Counted from the first letter of the stretch, positions 7,444 through 16,802 are shown. The stretch is DNA of 46,446 nt from an uncultured Blautia sp. (GCA_900547685.1 URHS01000016.1:1-46446); one strand, 5' to 3'. Notes: a model not told the origin generated them from the sequence alone. Translations and numbers: made by a program.

Positions 7444-8655
7444 TTATAAGCTTGCCATTTTCAGTTTTGGACGATATCCTTCTTCCTCCAATGCTTTCAT
7501 AATTTCCTGCTTATGCTCTGTACCAAAAGCTTCCAAAGTGATTTTTAATTCCACTGCTGCTGTTCTGTTAGTGCTTACAAACTGATTATGCTCCAGTTTA
7601 ATAACATTACCCTGATGTTTTGCAATCACAGCGGCTACACGCACCAGTTCACCCGGTTTATCCGGCAAGAGTACAGAAACAGTGAAAATTCTGTCTCTGG
7701 CAATCAATCCGTTTTGTACCACAGATGCCATGGTAATCACATCCATATTTCCACCACTTAAAATAGATACAACCTTTTTATTCTGGAATTTCAGATGTTT
7801 CAATGCTGCTACAGTAAGAAGTCCTGAATTTTCTACAATCATCTTGTGGTTCTCTACCATATCCAAAAAGGCAACAACCAGTTCTTCATCTTTTACTGTG
7901 ATGATTTCGTCTACATTCTTCTGAATATATGGGAAAATTTTCTCTCCCGGACGTTTTACTGCAGTACCATCTGCAATTGTATTAACATTTGGAAGTGTCA
8001 TAACTTCACCATTTAAGATAGATGCCTGCATACAATTTGCACCTTCCGGCTCTACCCCAATTACTTTAATATTAGGATTTAGAAGCTTTACTAAAGTAGA
8101 AACACCTGTTGCCAGACCACCGCCTCCAATGGGTACTAAAACATAATCCACCAATGGAAGTTCTTTGATAATCTCCATAGCAATGGTCCCCTGACCGGTT
8201 GCAACAGCAGGATCATCAAAAGGATGGATAAAAGTATATCCGTGCTTATCTGCCAGCTCATAAGCATGGGCACACGCCTCATCATACACGTCACCATGAA
8301 GAATAACTTCTGCTCCGTAGCTTTTTGTTCTCTCTACTTTAATCAGTGGTGTAGTAGTTGGCATTACAATGACTGCTTTTGCACCAAAAGCTTTTGCGGC
8401 ATAGGCCACGCCTTGTGCATGATTTCCCGCAGATGCTGTAATCAAACCTTTTGCTCTTTCTTCTTCAGAGAGTGTACTAATTTTATAATAAGCTCCTCTG
8501 ATTTTATAAGCGCCTGTCACCTGCATATTTTCCGGTTTTAAATAGACCTTGTTTCCTGTGCTTTTACTGAAATAATCACTGTATACAAGTTTTGTTTCCT
8601 GTGTTACCTGTTTTACCACTTCTGAGGCTTCTTCAAATTTTTCTAATGTAAGCAT
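7444..8655 (-). CDS. ilvA: Threonine ammonia-lyase with C-terminal ACT domain
   Basis: 403 residues; a PLP enzyme of fold type II that deaminates L-threonine to 2-oxobutyrate and ammonia, feeding isoleucine synthesis or fermentation. The PLP lysine is Lys51 in TGAYKIRGAYYK. SAGNHAQGVAYAAK binds substrate carboxylate and GGGGLATG holds the cofactor phosphate. Residues from about 330 form one ACT domain (VLLPDKPGELVRVAAVIAKH), as in the short single-ACT class, so allosteric control is likely. No other isoleucine gene is adjacent, so an anabolic (IlvA) or catabolic (TdcB) role cannot be fixed. It starts 20 bases after ftsY ends, suggesting read-through from the core cluster. Confidence 0.92.
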   Translation of the reverse strand: MLTLEKFEEASEVVKQVTQETKLVYSDYFSKSTGNKVYLKPENMQVTGAYKIRGAYYKISTLSEEERAKGLITASAGNHAQGVAYAAKAFGAKAVIVMPTTTPLIKVERTKSYGAEVILHGDVYDEACAHAYELADKHGYTFIHPFDDPAVATGQGTIAMEIIKELPLVDYVLVPIGGGGLATGVSTLVKLLNPNIKVIGVEPEGANCMQASILNGEVMTLPNVNTIADGTAVKRPGEKIFPYIQKNVDEIITVKDEELVVAFLDMVENHKMIVENSGLLTVAALKHLKFQNKKVVSILSGGNMDVITMASVVQNGLIARDRIFTVSVLLPDKPGELVRVAAVIAKHQGNVIKLEHNQFVSTNRTAAVELKITLEAFGTEHKQEIMKALEEEGYRPKLKMASL

Positions 8656-8675
8656 TATGCATTCCCCACTCTCTT

Positions 8676-9629
8676 TTAATCTTCTTGTGTACTATTTTCC
8701 ATATTAAATAGGGCATTTACAAATTCATCGGAATTAAATTTCTGCAAATCGTCAATGCTTTCTCCCACTCCGATATATTTTACCGGAATATCTAATTCTG
8801 ACTGAATTGCCACTGCAATACCGCCTTTTGCTGTACCATCCAGTTTTGTAAGAATAATTCCTGTAACATTTGCTACTTCATTAAACTGACGTGCCTGAGC
8901 CAGTGCATTCTGTCCTGTTGTACCGTCTAAAACAACTAAGGTTTCCAGATATGCTTCCGGATATTCTTTCTCAATAATACGGTAAATCTTACGAAGTTCT
9001 TCCATAAGATTTTTCTTATTGTGAAGTCTTCCTGCTGTATCACAAATCAACACATCTGCATTTCTGGCTTTTGTAGCTGCAATAGCATCATATACTACAG
9101 AAGCCGGATCTGCTCCATCCTGACCGCCGATAAGTTCCACACCTGCTCGGTTTGCCCACTGAATAAGCTGTTCGCCTGCTGCTGCACGGAAGGTATCAGC
9201 TGCTGCCATAATAACTTTCTTACCCTGTCCTTTCAGCTTTCCTGCCAGTTTTCCAACAGAAGTAGTCTTGCCCACTCCGTTGACACCGATTACTAAAATA
9301 ACAGATTTGCGGTTTTCAAACTCATAAGCAGTCTCTCCTACCTGCATCTGCTCCTTAATACTATCCATAAGAAGCTTTTTACATTCCATAGGTTCTTTGA
9401 TATGTTGCTTTGACACCTGTTCTTTCAAACGCTCAATAATGGCTGTTGTGGTATTAATACCAAGATCGCCCATTACTAAAATTTCTTCAATTTCTTCATA
9501 AAAATCATCATCAATGCTGGAATATCCACTGAAAATAGAGTCAATTCCTGAAACAATACTTTCTCTTGTTTTAGAAAGTCCCTCTACCAGTCGCTTAAAA
9601 AATCCCTTCTTTTCTTTTCCTTCTGCCAT
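8676..9629 (-). CDS. ftsY: Signal recognition particle receptor FtsY
   Basis: 317 residues. SRP-type GTPase that docks ribosome-SRP complexes at the membrane. The NG domain is complete: P-loop GVNGVGKT (115-122), DTFRAAAGEQL insertion-box region (145-155), DTAGR (197-201) and TKLDG (261-265). The acidic A domain of E. coli FtsY is almost absent and replaced by a short basic N-terminus (KEKKGFFKRLVEGLSK), as usual in Firmicutes. It follows smc by 9 bases, the standard rnc-smc-ftsY order. Confidence 0.97.
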   Translation of the reverse strand: MAEGKEKKGFFKRLVEGLSKTRESIVSGIDSIFSGYSSIDDDFYEEIEEILVMGDLGINTTTAIIERLKEQVSKQHIKEPMECKKLLMDSIKEQMQVGETAYEFENRKSVILVIGVNGVGKTTSVGKLAGKLKGQGKKVIMAAADTFRAAAGEQLIQWANRAGVELIGGQDGADPASVVYDAIAATKARNADVLICDTAGRLHNKKNLMEELRKIYRIIEKEYPEAYLETLVVLDGTTGQNALAQARQFNEVANVTGIILTKLDGTAKGGIAVAIQSELDIPVKYIGVGESIDDLQKFNSDEFVNALFNMENSTQED

Positions 9630-9638
9630 TCTTACCTC

Positions 9639-12600
9639 CTATTTATCCAAGTCATTTTCAATAAGGTCTACGGATACCAGCGTTGACACACCTTTTTCCT
9701 GCATAGTAATACCATACAAACGGTCTGCAGCTGTCATCGTTCCTCTTCTATGTGTTATAATAATAAACTGTGTATTCTTTGTCAACTTATGAAGATATTT
9801 TGCATATCTTGTGACATTAGAATCATCAAGAGCAGCTTCAATCTCATCCAACAGACAGAATGGAGATGGCTTCAGATTTTGGATGGCAAATAAAAGAGCA
9901 ATCGCTGTCAATGCTTTCTCTCCCCCGGAAAGCTGCATCATATTTTGCAGTTTCTTTCCCGGTGGCTGAGAAATAATACGAATTCCTGCCTCCAAAATAT
10001 CTTCTTCTTCATCAAGCTCCAGTGTACCTTTTCCGCCTCCGAAAAGCTCTTTAAATGCCTTGTCAAATTCTATACGGATTTGTCCGAATTTTTCTTCAAA
10101 CTGACGGCGCATTCCAGTATCCAACTCATTGATAATTCCCTGCAAAGTCTCTTCTGCCTGAACTAAATCATCATGCTGAGTCTTCATAAAAATATGACGC
10201 TCGGAAAGTTCTTTGTATTCTTCAATGGCATTGACATTGACATTACCTAATTGTCTGATTTCACTTCTCATATTGGAAATGGCACTTTTTATTTCTGCCC
10301 TTTCCTGCAGTTCATCCGGCATATCAATCAGCGCCTGACTATATGTAATCTCGTATTCTTCCCACATATAGTTTACCTGAGCTTCCTGATTTTCTTCCAG
10401 CTTTTCCTTCTGTCCCAACAAACGATAACTTTCCTTGTCCAATAAATTCATTCTTGCAGATAATTCATCTCTCTTTGAGAAAAATGCCTTATGCTCCTGT
10501 GTCAGTTTCTCTTTTTTCAAAAGTGATTCCTGCAATTTTTCTTTATCTTGTTCTTCCTCTTTCGATACAAGTTCTATATCCTGACGAATTTTCACAATCT
10601 CTGCTTCTTTTTTCACGGCTTCTTCTTTGCCATCTTCCATTCCTGCAAAAAGAGCTTCTTTCTGATTGATTAGACTTTCCAGTTCTTCCCGAATACGCCT
10701 CAGGTTCTCCTGAATAAAGCCTTTTCTGGAAGTAATGCCGGCTCCTTCCAACTGACTGTTTTCCAGTTCTTTGGAAATATCCCTCTCTTGCTTTTTCTTG
10801 TTTTCTAATTCTTCCTGCTTTTCATTAATAGATTTCTCCAATGCAGTTTCCTGACTGGAGCTAGCTTCCATTTCCAACTGAATAGACTGGCTGTTTTCCT
10901 CAATTTCTTTTGTCTGCTTTTCAAGCTCTGCACTTTCTCTTTTTAAATTCTCATATCCCAGCTTAATCTCTGCTCTTTTATCTGACATGGAATTTAAGTT
11001 CATCTGTACGGTATTTTCCTGAATATACTGTTCTTGTAAACTTTCCTGTGTATGGGCTGCTTCATCTCGAAAATGATTTCGCTTGTTTCGATATTCTTCC
11101 AACGCTCCCTGCAATTTTTCAATATTTAACTTCAGTTTATCTACATTTCCATGAAGCTCATCAATTTCCCTTCGTCTTCCCAGAAGATTGCTGTTATTTT
11201 TAAAAGCACCACCTGTAAGAGAACCACCGGGATTTAAAGATTCTCCTTCTATAGTAACCATACGAATGGTATACTGATATTTTTTTGCAATAGCAATTCC
11301 ATGATCAATATGATCTATCACCAAAGTTCTGCCCAAAAGATAATTTGCTAACCCTTCATACTCTGCTTCTACCTGTACCAGATCACTGGCAACTCCGATT
11401 ACCCCCGGTTCTTTTAATGCTGCTGGATTATTAAAGGTCTTTTTATTCTTCATACTGGTAAGAGGAAGAAAGGTAGCACGACCATACTTGTTTTTTTTCA
11501 GAAATTCAATCATTTCCTTTGCTGTATTCTCATTGTCTGTAACAATATTCTGAATACTTCCGCCTAAAGCTGTTTCAATGGCTGTCTCATAATTTTTGTC
11601 TACTTTTAAAAGGTCTGCCACAACACCTTTAATTCCGGAAACATTTTTCTTTTGCTCCATAACTCGGCGAATACTGTTTCCATAGCCATCATAACGTTCT
11701 GTGATATTTTTCAAAGACTCCAATCTGGAGGCTTCTCTGTGATAAGCTGTCTTTTCATTTTCCAGCTGCTGTGTGGCTCTTGAAATTTCTGCCTGATATT
11801 TTTTAATCTGGTCTTCACAGCGGTTGCCCTGACGGATAAGCTTTTCAATGGTCTCTTCAATTTCCTGTTTCTGTGCCTTATACTGCTCCTCGGAAGCCTC
11901 AAGCTGTGCAGCTTCACTTCGCAAAGTCAAATTTTTCTGATTTAAAGCTACCTTTCGAATGGAAATCTGCTCCATCATCGTATCATAACGCTGCAGCTTT
12001 CCTTTGATAGAAGCCCTTTGATTTAAAATTTCAATAATCTCATTTTTACCTGCTTCAATGGCTTCTTCTAAATTATGAATTTCAATAGCAATTCCCTTAA
12101 ATGCTTCCTGAGCCTGAGACTGCATCTTTGAGAATTCTGCTGACTTTTCCTCTAACTGTGATTTTTCTTCCAGATAACTCTGTTCTTCTTTCTTTCTCTT
12201 TTCAATATCCCCTTCCAAAGCAAGGGCTCTTTCCTGATACTGGGTTTCATTTTGCTTTGCAGAATGAATTTGTTCTTGTAAAAGGTGGATTTGATTTTCC
12301 AATGTCTGTTTTTCCAGAGTTTTCTGTGTAGACTGCTCTCTTGATTTCTGAATTTCTTCTTCCAAAATTTCCAGTTCTTTTTCTAAATTCTCATATTCTG
12401 TCTTCGTCACATCAAAGCTTTTACAGGTTTCTTCTAAATCAGACTGAGCAATCTCATATTTTTCTTCCACAGCCTTTAACTGTTCCCGTATTCTTGCCAT
12501 TTCCACTAAAAACATCTGGATATCAAGCTGCTTTAAGGCTTCTTTTTTCTTCAGATACACCTTAGCTGTCTCTGCCTGCTTTTCCAAAGGTGCTAACTGT

Positions 12601-13199
12601 CTTGTAAGCTCTGATAGGATATCATTGACACGTGTAAGATTTTGCTGTTCTTCTTCCAACTTTTTGATAGCTGTATTCTTTCTTCTTTTAAATTTTACAA
12701 TCCCGGCTGCCTCATCAAAAAGTTCTCGTCTTTCTTCCGGTTTTCCACTTAATATTTTATCAATTTGTCCTTGTCCGATAATGGAATATCCTTCTTTTCC
12801 GATACCCGTATCATAGAAAAGCTCATTTACATCTTTTAAACGACAGGATGTTCCATTTAAAAGGTATTCGCTTTCCCCTGAGCGGTACAGTCTTCGGGCA
12901 ATAGTAACTTCCTGATAATCAATAGGTAATTTATGGTCGCTGTTATCCAGTGTAATCGCCACATAAGCAAAACCCAAAGGTTTTCTCGTCTCTGTTCCTG
13001 AGAAAATAACATCCTGCATGTTACCCCCTCGAAGCTGCTTGGCGCTTTGTTCACCTAAAACCCAACGCACTGCATCGCCTACATTACTTTTTCCACTTCC
13101 ATTTGGGCCTACAATTCCCGTAATTCCATTATGAAATTCAAATGTAATTTTATTGGCAAAAGACTTAAAGCCCTGCACCTCAATACTTTTTAAATACAT
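9639..13199 (-). CDS. smc: Chromosome partition protein SMC
   Basis: 1186 residues, full length for bacterial SMC. The N-terminal ATPase half has Walker A GPNGSGKSNV near residue 32. Long coiled coils run from about 170-500 and 680-1010. The hinge domain (about 505-660) contains IKGVVADLLKVD and GRATFLPL. The C-terminal half has the signature LSGGEKALTAIALLF and Walker B PFCLLDEIEAALDD. It dimerises at the hinge and with ScpA/ScpB forms the loop-extruding condensin for chromosome segregation; scpAB are not in this window. AAGGGAG precedes the start. Its start overlaps the end of rnc by 10 bases. Confidence 0.97.
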   Translation of the reverse strand: MYLKSIEVQGFKSFANKITFEFHNGITGIVGPNGSGKSNVGDAVRWVLGEQSAKQLRGGNMQDVIFSGTETRKPLGFAYVAITLDNSDHKLPIDYQEVTIARRLYRSGESEYLLNGTSCRLKDVNELFYDTGIGKEGYSIIGQGQIDKILSGKPEERRELFDEAAGIVKFKRRKNTAIKKLEEEQQNLTRVNDILSELTRQLAPLEKQAETAKVYLKKKEALKQLDIQMFLVEMARIREQLKAVEEKYEIAQSDLEETCKSFDVTKTEYENLEKELEILEEEIQKSREQSTQKTLEKQTLENQIHLLQEQIHSAKQNETQYQERALALEGDIEKRKKEEQSYLEEKSQLEEKSAEFSKMQSQAQEAFKGIAIEIHNLEEAIEAGKNEIIEILNQRASIKGKLQRYDTMMEQISIRKVALNQKNLTLRSEAAQLEASEEQYKAQKQEIEETIEKLIRQGNRCEDQIKKYQAEISRATQQLENEKTAYHREASRLESLKNITERYDGYGNSIRRVMEQKKNVSGIKGVVADLLKVDKNYETAIETALGGSIQNIVTDNENTAKEMIEFLKKNKYGRATFLPLTSMKNKKTFNNPAALKEPGVIGVASDLVQVEAEYEGLANYLLGRTLVIDHIDHGIAIAKKYQYTIRMVTIEGESLNPGGSLTGGAFKNNSNLLGRRREIDELHGNVDKLKLNIEKLQGALEEYRNKRNHFRDEAAHTQESLQEQYIQENTVQMNLNSMSDKRAEIKLGYENLKRESAELEKQTKEIEENSQSIQLEMEASSSQETALEKSINEKQEELENKKKQERDISKELENSQLEGAGITSRKGFIQENLRRIREELESLINQKEALFAGMEDGKEEAVKKEAEIVKIRQDIELVSKEEEQDKEKLQESLLKKEKLTQEHKAFFSKRDELSARMNLLDKESYRLLGQKEKLEENQEAQVNYMWEEYEITYSQALIDMPDELQERAEIKSAISNMRSEIRQLGNVNVNAIEEYKELSERHIFMKTQHDDLVQAEETLQGIINELDTGMRRQFEEKFGQIRIEFDKAFKELFGGGKGTLELDEEEDILEAGIRIISQPPGKKLQNMMQLSGGEKALTAIALLFAIQNLKPSPFCLLDEIEAALDDSNVTRYAKYLHKLTKNTQFIIITHRRGTMTAADRLYGITMQEKGVSTLVSVDLIENDLDK

Positions 13200-13900
13200 A
13201 AGTCTCCCTTTTCATCTCTCAGCTTTTTAATAGCACAGTAGGCTGCCTGCTGCTCTGCTGCCTTCTTTGTATGACCGCAGCCTTCTCCCAGTTTTCTATC
13301 ACCCAGAAGCGCTTCCACATAGAAAGATTTATTATGGTCCGGTCCTTCTTCTTTCACCAATACATATTGTACATCCTCTTCATACTCTGCCTGTACAATT
13401 TCCTGAAGTGTAGTCTTGCTATCATAAAAGAGCTGTTTATTCTCAATATCATTTAAGATATATTTATGAATAAACTCTTTTGCATTAGCAAAACCGCCAT
13501 CCAGATAAATTGCTCCAATCAACGCTTCCATTGCATCTGAAATAATGGAATTTCTGTTTCTTCCACCTGTCGCTTCCTCTCCTTTACCTAAAAGTAAATA
13601 ATCTCCCAAAGAAATTTCCTTTGCACAAAGAGCAAGCGTAGGCTCACATACAATGCTGGCACGTTTCTTTGTCAGCTTTCCTTCCGGTAAATCTGCATAT
13701 TGATAAAACAAAAATTCACTGGAAGTCAGCTCTAATACCGCATCCCCTAAAAATTCCAGTCTTTCATTATTCCCTTTATAAGCAATATGGTGTTCGTTGG
13801 CATAAGAACTGTGAGTCAATGCATTAATTAAAAGGTCAAAATTTTCAAACTCATATCCGATTTTTTTCTCCAGTTCCAAAAATTTTTTTGAATTCTTCAT
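13190..13900 (-). CDS. rnc: Ribonuclease III
   Basis: 236 residues. Endonuclease that cuts double-stranded RNA in rRNA maturation and mRNA decay. The signature NERLEFLGDAVLEL (45-58) supplies Glu46, Glu49 and Asp53; DAMEALIGAIYLDGG gives Asp122 and Glu125 for metal binding. The C-terminal dsRNA-binding domain runs from about 160 (TTLQEIVQAE) to 230 with the KKAAEQQAA helix. AAAGGAG upstream fixes the start. It is separated from acpP by about 90 bases holding a hairpin, and overlaps smc at its end. Confidence 0.97.
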   Translation of the reverse strand: MKNSKKFLELEKKIGYEFENFDLLINALTHSSYANEHHIAYKGNNERLEFLGDAVLELTSSEFLFYQYADLPEGKLTKKRASIVCEPTLALCAKEISLGDYLLLGKGEEATGGRNRNSIISDAMEALIGAIYLDGGFANAKEFIHKYILNDIENKQLFYDSKTTLQEIVQAEYEEDVQYVLVKEEGPDHNKSFYVEALLGDRKLGEGCGHTKKAAEQQAAYCAIKKLRDEKGDLCI

Positions 13901-13933
13901 ATCTGCTCCTTTTATTCTTTTTCTTTATGATAC

Positions 13934-13985
13934 AAAAATGTCCTCCCTTCATCAGAATACTTCTGACTTTACGGGAAGACATTTC
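13934..13985 (-). terminator. Hairpin between acpP and rnc (terminator or attenuator)
   Basis: On the minus strand AAATGTCTTCCC pairs with GGGAGGACATTT, enclosing a second inner stem TCAGAAG/CTTCTGA-type. TTTTTGTATC follows. It begins 4 bases after the acpP stop. It probably reduces transcription from the highly expressed acpP into rnc. Confidence 0.7.
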
Positions 13986-13989
13986 GCTT

Positions 13990-14220
13990 TTACCCGATTA
14001 AACGCTTAATCTGTTCTACTGCATCTCCAACAGAAACAATCTGCTCTACTTCTTCTGTTGGGATTTCAATATCAAATTCTTCCTCGATACCCATCACAAT
14101 TTGGAAAATATCCAGAGAGTCGGCACCCAAATCATCTACAAATGTGGTATCCCAAGTTACTTCCTCTGTATCCACATTTAAAACCTCTGCTATTATCTTC
14201 TGTAATTTTTCCAATTCCAT
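13990..14220 (-). CDS. acpP: Acyl carrier protein
   Basis: 76 residues, acidic. The phosphopantetheine attachment site is Ser35 in LGADSLDIF. It carries growing acyl chains for type II fatty acid synthesis and donates acyl groups to PlsX. AGGAGG lies 7 bases upstream. Only 11 bases separate it from plsX, the usual plsX-acpP arrangement. Confidence 0.97.
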   Translation of the reverse strand: MELEKLQKIIAEVLNVDTEEVTWDTTFVDDLGADSLDIFQIVMGIEEEFDIEIPTEEVEQIVSVGDAVEQIKRLIG

Positions 14221-14231
14221 GATATATCCTC

Positions 14232-15260
14232 CTAAATCTCCTCTTTTTTCTCTTGTACAGCAACCAGATTTTCACCTATACGCTGGCTGATATGCTGTTC
14301 TTTAAATGAAATACACTGAATAATGGCATTTTTAAATTCTGTTTCTTTTGAATTGCCATGACATTTCACTACCAGACCTTTTAAACCTAAAAGCGGTGCG
14401 CCTCCATACTGACTGGCATCAAAAGATTTCAATGTTTTTTTCAGGGCAGGCTTTACAAGAAGAGCCCCCATTTTACTGCGGAAGCTGGACATCATACTTC
14501 CTTTGATTTTTGATATCAAAGTAGCTCCCAAACCTTCATACAGCTTTAAAATTACATTTCCTACAAAAGCTTCTGATACAATAACATCTGCTGCTCCTGC
14601 CGGAATTTCTCTCGCCTCAATACTGCCGATAAAATTAATATCCTTGCATTCTTTCAGCAGAGGATAAGTTTCTTTTACCAGAGCATTTCCTTTTTCTTCT
14701 TCTACACCAATATTTACAATTCCCACTCTGGGATTTTTTACTCCCATAACGTGTTCCATATAAATAGAACCCATACGGGCAAACTGCACCAAATGAGAAG
14801 CTCTCGCATCTACATTTGCTCCACAGTCAATAAGTAAAGATACTCCGTCTTTCGTTGGAATAAGGGGAGCTAAAGGAGCTCTTTCTACCCCTTTAATCCT
14901 TCCTACAATTGTAGTACCGCCTACCAGTATTGCTCCTGAACTTCCTGCAGATACAAAGGCATCTGTTTCACCCTGTCTTACCAGCTTCATTCCTACTACA
15001 ATCGAAGAATTTTTCTTTCCACGAATAGCGGCTACCGGCGGTTCTCCTGTTTCAATTACTTCGCTTGCTCCTACAATGTGAATTTTCTCCTTAGGATAGG
15101 TACAGGATGATAATTCTTTTTCTAAAACTTCCTGCTTTCCTACCAAAAAGACTTCCACATTTTCCTTTTCATTTACAGCAGCTACTGCGCCTTTAATTGC
15201 TTCAGAAGGAGCATAATCACCACCCATGGCATCTACAGCCACTTTTGTCATTTCTTCCAT
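14232..15260 (-). CDS. plsX: Phosphate acyltransferase PlsX
   Basis: 342 residues. Converts acyl-ACP and phosphate to acyl-phosphate, the donor for PlsY in phosphatidic acid synthesis; peripheral membrane enzyme. The N-terminus VAVDAMGGDYAPSEAIKGA is diagnostic, followed by SAGSSGAILVGGTTIVGRIKG and the conserved LLGLKGLVVKCHGNS near the end. The ATG at 15260 is favoured by AGGAGG 6 bases upstream; an ATG three codons later is possible. It has its own promoter just upstream, and rpmF, its usual upstream partner, lies 6.6 kb away. Confidence 0.96.
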   Translation of the reverse strand: MEEMTKVAVDAMGGDYAPSEAIKGAVAAVNEKENVEVFLVGKQEVLEKELSSCTYPKEKIHIVGASEVIETGEPPVAAIRGKKNSSIVVGMKLVRQGETDAFVSAGSSGAILVGGTTIVGRIKGVERAPLAPLIPTKDGVSLLIDCGANVDARASHLVQFARMGSIYMEHVMGVKNPRVGIVNIGVEEEKGNALVKETYPLLKECKDINFIGSIEAREIPAGAADVIVSEAFVGNVILKLYEGLGATLISKIKGSMMSSFRSKMGALLVKPALKKTLKSFDASQYGGAPLLGLKGLVVKCHGNSKETEFKNAIIQCISFKEQHISQRIGENLVAVQEKKEEI

Positions 15261-15287
15261 GTTCTGCCTCCTGTTATATCTAACATG

Positions 15288-15316
15288 ATTTTACTAAACA
15301 TCTATAAAAAATGCAA
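15288..15316 (-). promoter_or_regulatory. Putative promoter of the plsX-acpP-rnc-smc-ftsY cluster
   Basis: On the minus strand TTGCAT (15311-15316) and TAAAAT (15288-15293, 5/6 to consensus) are 17 bases apart. The -35 box sits inside the tail of the preceding terminator, giving a compact hand-over. No clear FapR palindrome was recognised. Confidence 0.5.
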
Positions 15317-15340
15317 GGACTCTCCTAAGAGAATCCTTGA
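15303..15340 (-). terminator. Terminator downstream of the Ig-like lipoprotein gene
   Basis: Minus-strand stem CAAGGATTCTC / GAGAGTCCTTG with a 4-nt loop, followed by CATTTTTTAT. One mismatch in 11 pairs. Confidence 0.8.
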
Positions 15341-15358
15341 AAACATCATAATTTTAAA

Positions 15359-16012
15359 TTATTCTGTCGGCTGCTCCTCCGGTGGTGTACTTTCCTCTGT
15401 TGTTTCGCTTCCTTCGGCTGCCTCGCCCTCTGCTGTTTCATCGGAAGCTGCTGCATCTTCTGTCGGTGTTTCTTCCGGAGTTGTCTCTTCTGTCGGCGTT
15501 TCTTCCGGAGCTTCTTCTGATACAATTATTTCCATAGTTTCACTGGTCACTCTGTTTGTAGAACTTCCAATGGTGTTAATGGCAACCACATAATAATAAA
15601 CAGTACCTACTTCATTGGTAGGCGGCGTAAATGTACTGGAAGTTTCTCCCTCAATCACTGTACCGCCACCATTCGTATTCGTAAGACTTTTATACCACTG
15701 ATAGGAAATTGTTCCGTTATCAGAAGCCGTTGCTTCTACCTGCAATGCCTCTGCTTCTGTATCTTTTATATAAGTAACAGAACCGCTTAAATTTGTTGTC
15801 CATTGTGGTTTTTCTACCGGTACTTCCGGCTCTGCCTCCTTTTTCTCTTCCTCTTTACTTTCTTCTTTTTTTGAGTCAGATTTTTCTAATACTTTATCAA
15901 ATATCTTTTCAGCTTTACAACCGGTCATAGGAAGTGCCATACATCCAATCGTTAAGACAACCATTCCTTTTTTCAGCCATTTGTTTTTCACTGTTTTTTC
16001 CTCCTTAGACAA
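15359..16012 (-). CDS. Lipoprotein with Ig-like domain and acidic Pro/Thr/Glu tail
   Basis: 217 residues. A lysine-rich start and hydrophobic segment lead to the lipobox LPMTGC (Cys32), so it should be lipid-anchored outside the membrane. A charged linker (42-68) precedes one immunoglobulin-like domain (about 70-160) with the ISYQWYKS strand common in bacterial surface Ig repeats. The C-terminal 50 residues are low-complexity Glu, Thr, Pro, Ala and Ser, including repeated EETPTE units; this tail may span the wall or act as a spacer. No catalytic motif is visible, so a structural or binding role is inferred. It is flanked by terminators or long gaps and probably transcribed alone or from the NUDIX gene. 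Confidence 0.8.
   Translation of the reverse strand: MSKEEKTVKNKWLKKGMVVLTIGCMALPMTGCKAEKIFDKVLEKSDSKKEESKEEEKKEAEPEVPVEKPQWTTNLSGSVTYIKDTEAEALQVEATASDNGTISYQWYKSLTNTNGGGTVIEGETSSTFTPPTNEVGTVYYYVVAINTIGSSTNRVTSETMEIIVSEEAPEETPTEETTPEETPTEDAAASDETAEGEAAEGSETTEESTPPEEQPTE
15456..15510. repeat. Two 25-bp direct repeats (30-bp period) in the lipoprotein tail
   Basis: TCTTCTGTCGGTGTTTCTTC CGGAG at 15456-15480 recurs at 15486-15510 with one substitution (GGT to GGC). They encode the EETPTE units, so the unit number could vary between strains. Confidence 0.75.
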
Positions 16013-16130
16013 ATAACTCTCTGCGCTTCTTATATTAACTTATTTTTTCAAAAATCGCAAGTTTTTCTTTCTAAATATTACATAAATATTACATTTTTTT
16101 GTTTCCTTCTGTTGTCTCCGGAAATTCCAT

Positions 16131-16709
16131 TCATACAAAATATAGCTTTACTTTCTCACATAGTTTTGAATAAATTCGATCTACAAACCATTTTTCTGTT
16201 GATTTCTTGCTGATTTCATTTACATCAATCCATCCAATCTGACTATTTTCATCTGCCTTAATTCGAATTGGAGCTTCTGTACTTGCTTCCAGCAAATACG
16301 TCACATTTAAGTGTAGATGTGAAGATACATATTCTCCTCTTTTTTCATGTCCATCTACAGTTAATATTTCCAAAGAAAACACATCATTTGATAGAAATTC
16401 AACATCTGTTAATCCACTTTCCTCCTCGATTTCTTTTAAAATTACCTGTTTCAAATTTGCATTTCCGTCAGCATGACCTCCAAGCCATGCCCAAGACTGG
16501 TAAATATTATGATATGCCATTAAAACCTTTTGACGGTCTTTATTTACAATCCACGCAGATACTGTAAAATGGGCATTCTTATTATTCCTCGTCAAAATAA
16601 ATTCCGATGCACAAATCTGCCTTAAAATTTCTCCTTTATCTTTTTCTTCTTGCTCGTTAAAAGGCTGATACTTTTCTATCTGTTTTTTTAAATTTAAAAG
16701 CGCTTTCAT
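16131..16709 (-). CDS. NUDIX hydrolase family protein
   Basis: 192 residues with a NUDIX fold from about residue 45. The box reads GGHADG..LKQVILKEIEEESGL. The catalytic core EExxGL is present, but the first Glu of the canonical GX5E is Ala and the Arg of REUXEE is Lys. This variant occurs in a sizeable NUDIX subfamily with a GGHADG loop, so activity is likely but the substrate unknown. An N-terminal helical region (1-40) precedes the domain. It is 93 bases downstream of the folT stop and a hairpin lies between, so it may be partly separate transcriptionally. Confidence 0.85.
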   Translation of the reverse strand: MKALLNLKKQIEKYQPFNEQEEKDKGEILRQICASEFILTRNNKNAHFTVSAWIVNKDRQKVLMAYHNIYQSWAWLGGHADGNANLKQVILKEIEEESGLTDVEFLSNDVFSLEILTVDGHEKRGEYVSSHLHLNVTYLLEASTEAPIRIKADENSQIGWIDVNEISKKSTEKWFVDRIYSKLCEKVKLYFV

Positions 16710-16756
16710 ACTATTTTCCTCGTTTCTCTATAAAAATATTTTTCTATATACATCTA

Positions 16757-16790
16757 AAGGGATTGAGCATGGCTGTCTGCTCAATCCCTT
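16757..16790 (-). terminator. Hairpin downstream of folT (probable terminator)
   Basis: Perfect 13-bp inverted repeat AAGGGATTGAGCA / TGCTCAATCCCTT with an 8-nt loop. The following T-run on the minus strand is weak (TTTAGATG), so efficiency is uncertain. Confidence 0.55.
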
Positions 16791-16802
16791 CTAAATTTAT
16801 CT

